From positions 1 through 7,823 of the forward strand of contig JABHYP010000094.1 of assembly GCA_018656855.1 (NCBI GenBank): DNA of 7,823 nt. Reading direction: 5' to 3'. Shown here in pieces: positions 5,590 through 7,823 of the stretch. The DNA is from Candidatus Latescibacterota bacterium. Lineage in GTDB: Bacteria; Latescibacterota; Latescibacteria; Latescibacterales; Latescibacteraceae. Within the stretch, counting starts at the first letter, position 1. Every line of letters begins with the position of its first letter. The position numbers and the translations under genes were made by a program. The notes beneath the pieces are model-generated. The model saw only the letters and a list, made by a program, of their open reading frames with translations, was not told the origin of the DNA and did no database searches.

Positions 5590-7823
5590 CTAATCCCATC
5601 CGACATTGATTTTTACAAACGTTCCCGATGTTTTATACTCCTCAGCTTTTCTGTATTCTTCATTGTAACTTATCTCGTCAAAGGTTAAACCGCATGCCCC
5701 CCAAATATTATAGCCGAAATAGTTTGTCCTGTTCTGTATCTGGAGACAGTATGATTTCCGCCTGTAATCATTTGTGGTCTGGACATAGTCATTGTAATCA
5801 AGTTCAAAGCTGGGAAATCCCTGGAGTGCAAGTGTAATATTGGTCTTCGGAGAAACAATATATTTAAACATAACGAGCGGCATACGCATCAGGTAATGGT
5901 CAAGCGGCTGCAAGGATTCGGAGCGGGATTTCTTGTAAAAACGGAATTTAAGTCCCGGTGAAAATACCCAATTCCCCCACTGCTTCGTATAAACCAGTTT
6001 ATTAACCATCGAATATGTTTTTACCATATCATAAGGCTGGAAAGTACTATCGTACATGATACCTTCAAGCTGTTCGTTGTTCTCAAGCTTGATGTAATTT
6101 TCCAGCGTAATAGAAGGAATCGCTCTGATATTGGAATCAATCCAAAGTCTTTGCACGTTGGAATTCCTGTACCAGAGTTCATCAAAGAATATATCACGGT
6201 CAAAACGGCCTAAAGAATCGCCACCTCCCATAACATATTGCGTTTTCATCCATGTTCTTGCCTGGATATATTGATCACGGATATTATCCTGGATTTTCTC
6301 ATACCGGTACTCTGCATAAAGCCTTCCAACCTCAAACACATTGTAATTCACTTGTAATTTGGCATAGTCTTCGTTTGTCCTGAATGACGATGCGCCGACA
6401 CCTTGGGTATGGGAAGAACCGGCAATAAAGTGTATGCTTGTAATCGGTGATAAAGTGATATAGAAGTGATGTCCCTGACGGTCGAGGTCGTAGGGTGTAT
6501 CAAACTTCATGTCATCTTCTCGGAAATCAGGGATAGTGTTATTGTTATAATCGTTACCGAAAACGAAATCATCCGGGTCTATATCGAACATATAGAAAGG
6601 CTCAGTATAGTCGGGAATTTCATTAAAATTCTTGTTGGTATCGGCTATACCGTCATTGTCAGCATCATTTCCTGGATAGACGCCGTCAGGATCGTCAGAT
6701 GATAAGATCCTGTATCCCATCGCACGCTGGACTAACATCTGGTCAGCATACTGGTCGTCGTCGTCATTGTCCTCAACCGTTGTTACCCTGGTTGTATTGT
6801 TACGGCGCATGAGCTGACGGTAATTCTGACCAAAAAAGTAGTCCATATATGGGCGGAAATTCTTTCCCATTTTAAATATTTCGCCTGCAAATCCGATATG
6901 CGACCAGCCCTTCTCGGCAGTTACATAGTATGCATTATCAGTTTTTGTAAAACGGTGCCCTTTGCGGGGAGACAGGCCGGGCATATATGCTATGGGTTTT
7001 CCGGTACCTGCAAGACCATCGGCAAACATGTAAGTATGAATATTGTTAACAAACTCACCTTTTATCTTGAATCCGCGATAATTAAAATCGGCATCGATTC
7101 CATACATAACATTTGCCACCTCAAAACCGAAATCAAGCGTTAATGTGGTTACATTCGAACCGTCCTTAACATTTCCTTCGCACTGAGCCTCTGTCCTCCA
7201 GTATGTAGCATCGTACCAGACGCTGTTCTTGCCAGCGGTGTCATGACCGCCTTTTGGGTCAAGTGCATAGATCATGGCAGTCTGTATACGATAGTCATTT
7301 GCAACAGTGGTGACAGCTTCAACACTTCTTAGAGTCTCGGTTATACTTGCCAGATCGAATATACAGACTATACACTCATTCCCGTTTGCCTGAAGCGGTT
7401 TACTGCCTAATTCAGTTAATGAATAATAAGAATTTGAAAGAGATTTGCTGAAATTTTTGGCAGTATTTTCTGTGTTATTACCTTTCATAAGGTCGTTCAA
7501 AAAATTGTAGTCTGAATATTTCGGAAATGGCGTATTACCGATACTGAAATAATCGAACGTGGGAAAACCAAACACAATCTGCGAAGTCGGTTCGATATAC
7601 GCATTGTCAATCTTGTTGGTAATTGCGCTTGTCCGGTCAAGCAGCAGATTATCCCTGATAATCTGAGGCTGAATGTGATCGCGGTACTTGCCGTTAATCC
7701 TGAGCCGGAGATCATACACTATTGGACCGCCAACGCCATCCTGTGGAGAATCGTCCTCAAACCGCACAGCAACCATCATCGGAGTAGGTGTGAAATTTTC
7801 AACAGTACCGCGCCACTCGCTTC
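5590..7823 (-). CDS. Large predicted outer-membrane beta-barrel protein, N-terminus beyond right edge
   Basis: The frame is open from the right edge to TAG at 5590-5592, showing 743 residues. The ATG pair at 7774-7779 is probably internal: upstream codons read SEWRGTVENFTPTP in frame with no stop. The visible N-terminal part (VAVRFEDDSPQDGVGG...YDLRLRING) looks like a beta-sandwich region. The middle has an Asp/Asn-rich section (about 6510-6780) with DNDDDD, GNDADNDGIADTN, NEIPDYTEPF and NDYNNNTIPDFREDD, which resembles thrombospondin-3-type calcium loops. The C-terminal 300 residues alternate aromatic and polar residues (YAEYRYEKIQDN, GLKFRFYKK, FVKINVGWD at the end), as in beta-barrel strands. 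No TonB-dependent receptor plug is visible in this part. It precedes the DUF4159 gene in the same direction. Outer-membrane location is likely; specific function is not known. Confidence 0.83.
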   Translation of the reverse strand, partial: SEWRGTVENFTPTPMMVAVRFEDDSPQDGVGGPIVYDLRLRINGKYRDHIQPQIIRDNLLLDRTSAITNKIDNAYIEPTSQIVFGFPTFDYFSIGNTPFPKYSDYNFLNDLMKGNNTENTAKNFSKSLSNSYYSLTELGSKPLQANGNECIVCIFDLASITETLRSVEAVTTVANDYRIQTAMIYALDPKGGHDTAGKNSVWYDATYWRTEAQCEGNVKDGSNVTTLTLDFGFEVANVMYGIDADFNYRGFKIKGEFVNNIHTYMFADGLAGTGKPIAYMPGLSPRKGHRFTKTDNAYYVTAEKGWSHIGFAGEIFKMGKNFRPYMDYFFGQNYRQLMRRNNTTRVTTVEDNDDDDQYADQMLVQRAMGYRILSSDDPDGVYPGNDADNDGIADTNKNFNEIPDYTEPFYMFDIDPDDFVFGNDYNNNTIPDFREDDMKFDTPYDLDRQGHHFYITLSPITSIHFIAGSSHTQGVGASSFRTNEDYAKLQVNYNVFEVGRLYAEYRYEKIQDNIRDQYIQARTWMKTQYVMGGGDSLGRFDRDIFFDELWYRNSNVQRLWIDSNIRAIPSITLENYIKLENNEQLEGIMYDSTFQPYDMVKTYSMVNKLVYTKQWGNWVFSPGLKFRFYKKSRSESLQPLDHYLMRMPLVMFKYIVSPKTNITLALQGFPSFELDYNDYVQTTNDYRRKSYCLQIQNRTNYFGYNIWGACGLTFDEISYNEEYRKAEEYKTSGTFVKINVGWD

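Noticed and set aside
5411..5599. 62-codon frame after the outer-membrane protein gene
   Set aside because: It overlaps the upstream stop, has no ribosome-binding site, and an alternative frame in the same patch looks at least as protein-like.
5590..7779. Start of the outer-membrane protein at the ATG pair 7774-7779
   Set aside because: The frame continues upstream without a stop to the window edge, no ribosome-binding site precedes the ATG, and no signal peptide follows it.

Overview
The window looks like a moderately AT-rich bacterial chromosome, probably from the FCB side of the tree (Bacteroidota, Calditrichota, Cloacimonadota or relatives). This is an inference from two genes: a DUF4159 protein on a TonB-like membrane anchor, and beside it a large outer-membrane protein with Asp-rich calcium-type loops. 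No rRNA, complete tRNA or marker gene is present to fix the phylum. All convincing genes are on the minus strand, so the window reads from right to left.

Right part (about 3928-7823): a large predicted outer-membrane protein, cut off by the right edge (5590-7823), is followed after a 408-base gap by a 417-residue inner-membrane-anchored DUF4159 protein (3928-5181). They look like stable chromosomal genes that could work together as an envelope-spanning pair, although the gap argues against tight translational coupling.

Middle part (about 1440-3846): this looks like accessory DNA. It holds a 3' piece of a tRNA-Ala(GGC) gene with a broken T stem (3792-3846), a 60-residue hypothetical protein with a perfect ribosome-binding site (3336-3518), and a short secreted or lipoprotein S8 (subtilisin-like) serine protease (1708-2808). 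Three related units of 100-120 bases lie in the same orientation at 1443-1543, 2940-3060 and 3726-3846. They bracket the protease and the small gene. Each has a CCTAT(a/c)CGCA motif, a hairpin (weak in the middle unit) and a GTGGA...GCGAACC or GTGGA...TCGAACC tail resembling the end of a tRNA. I read them as worn attachment or recombination scars, or as ends of lost integrase modules, left by successive insertions near a tRNA-Ala gene. That reading is inference.

Left part (1-1195): a membrane-anchored TPR protein reads off the left edge. Its 102-base coding repeats are nearly identical in places, indicating recent duplication or gene conversion. A good sigma-70-like promoter region lies at 1288-1325.

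I found no CRISPR array, intact insertion sequence, intact integrase or recognisable defence system.
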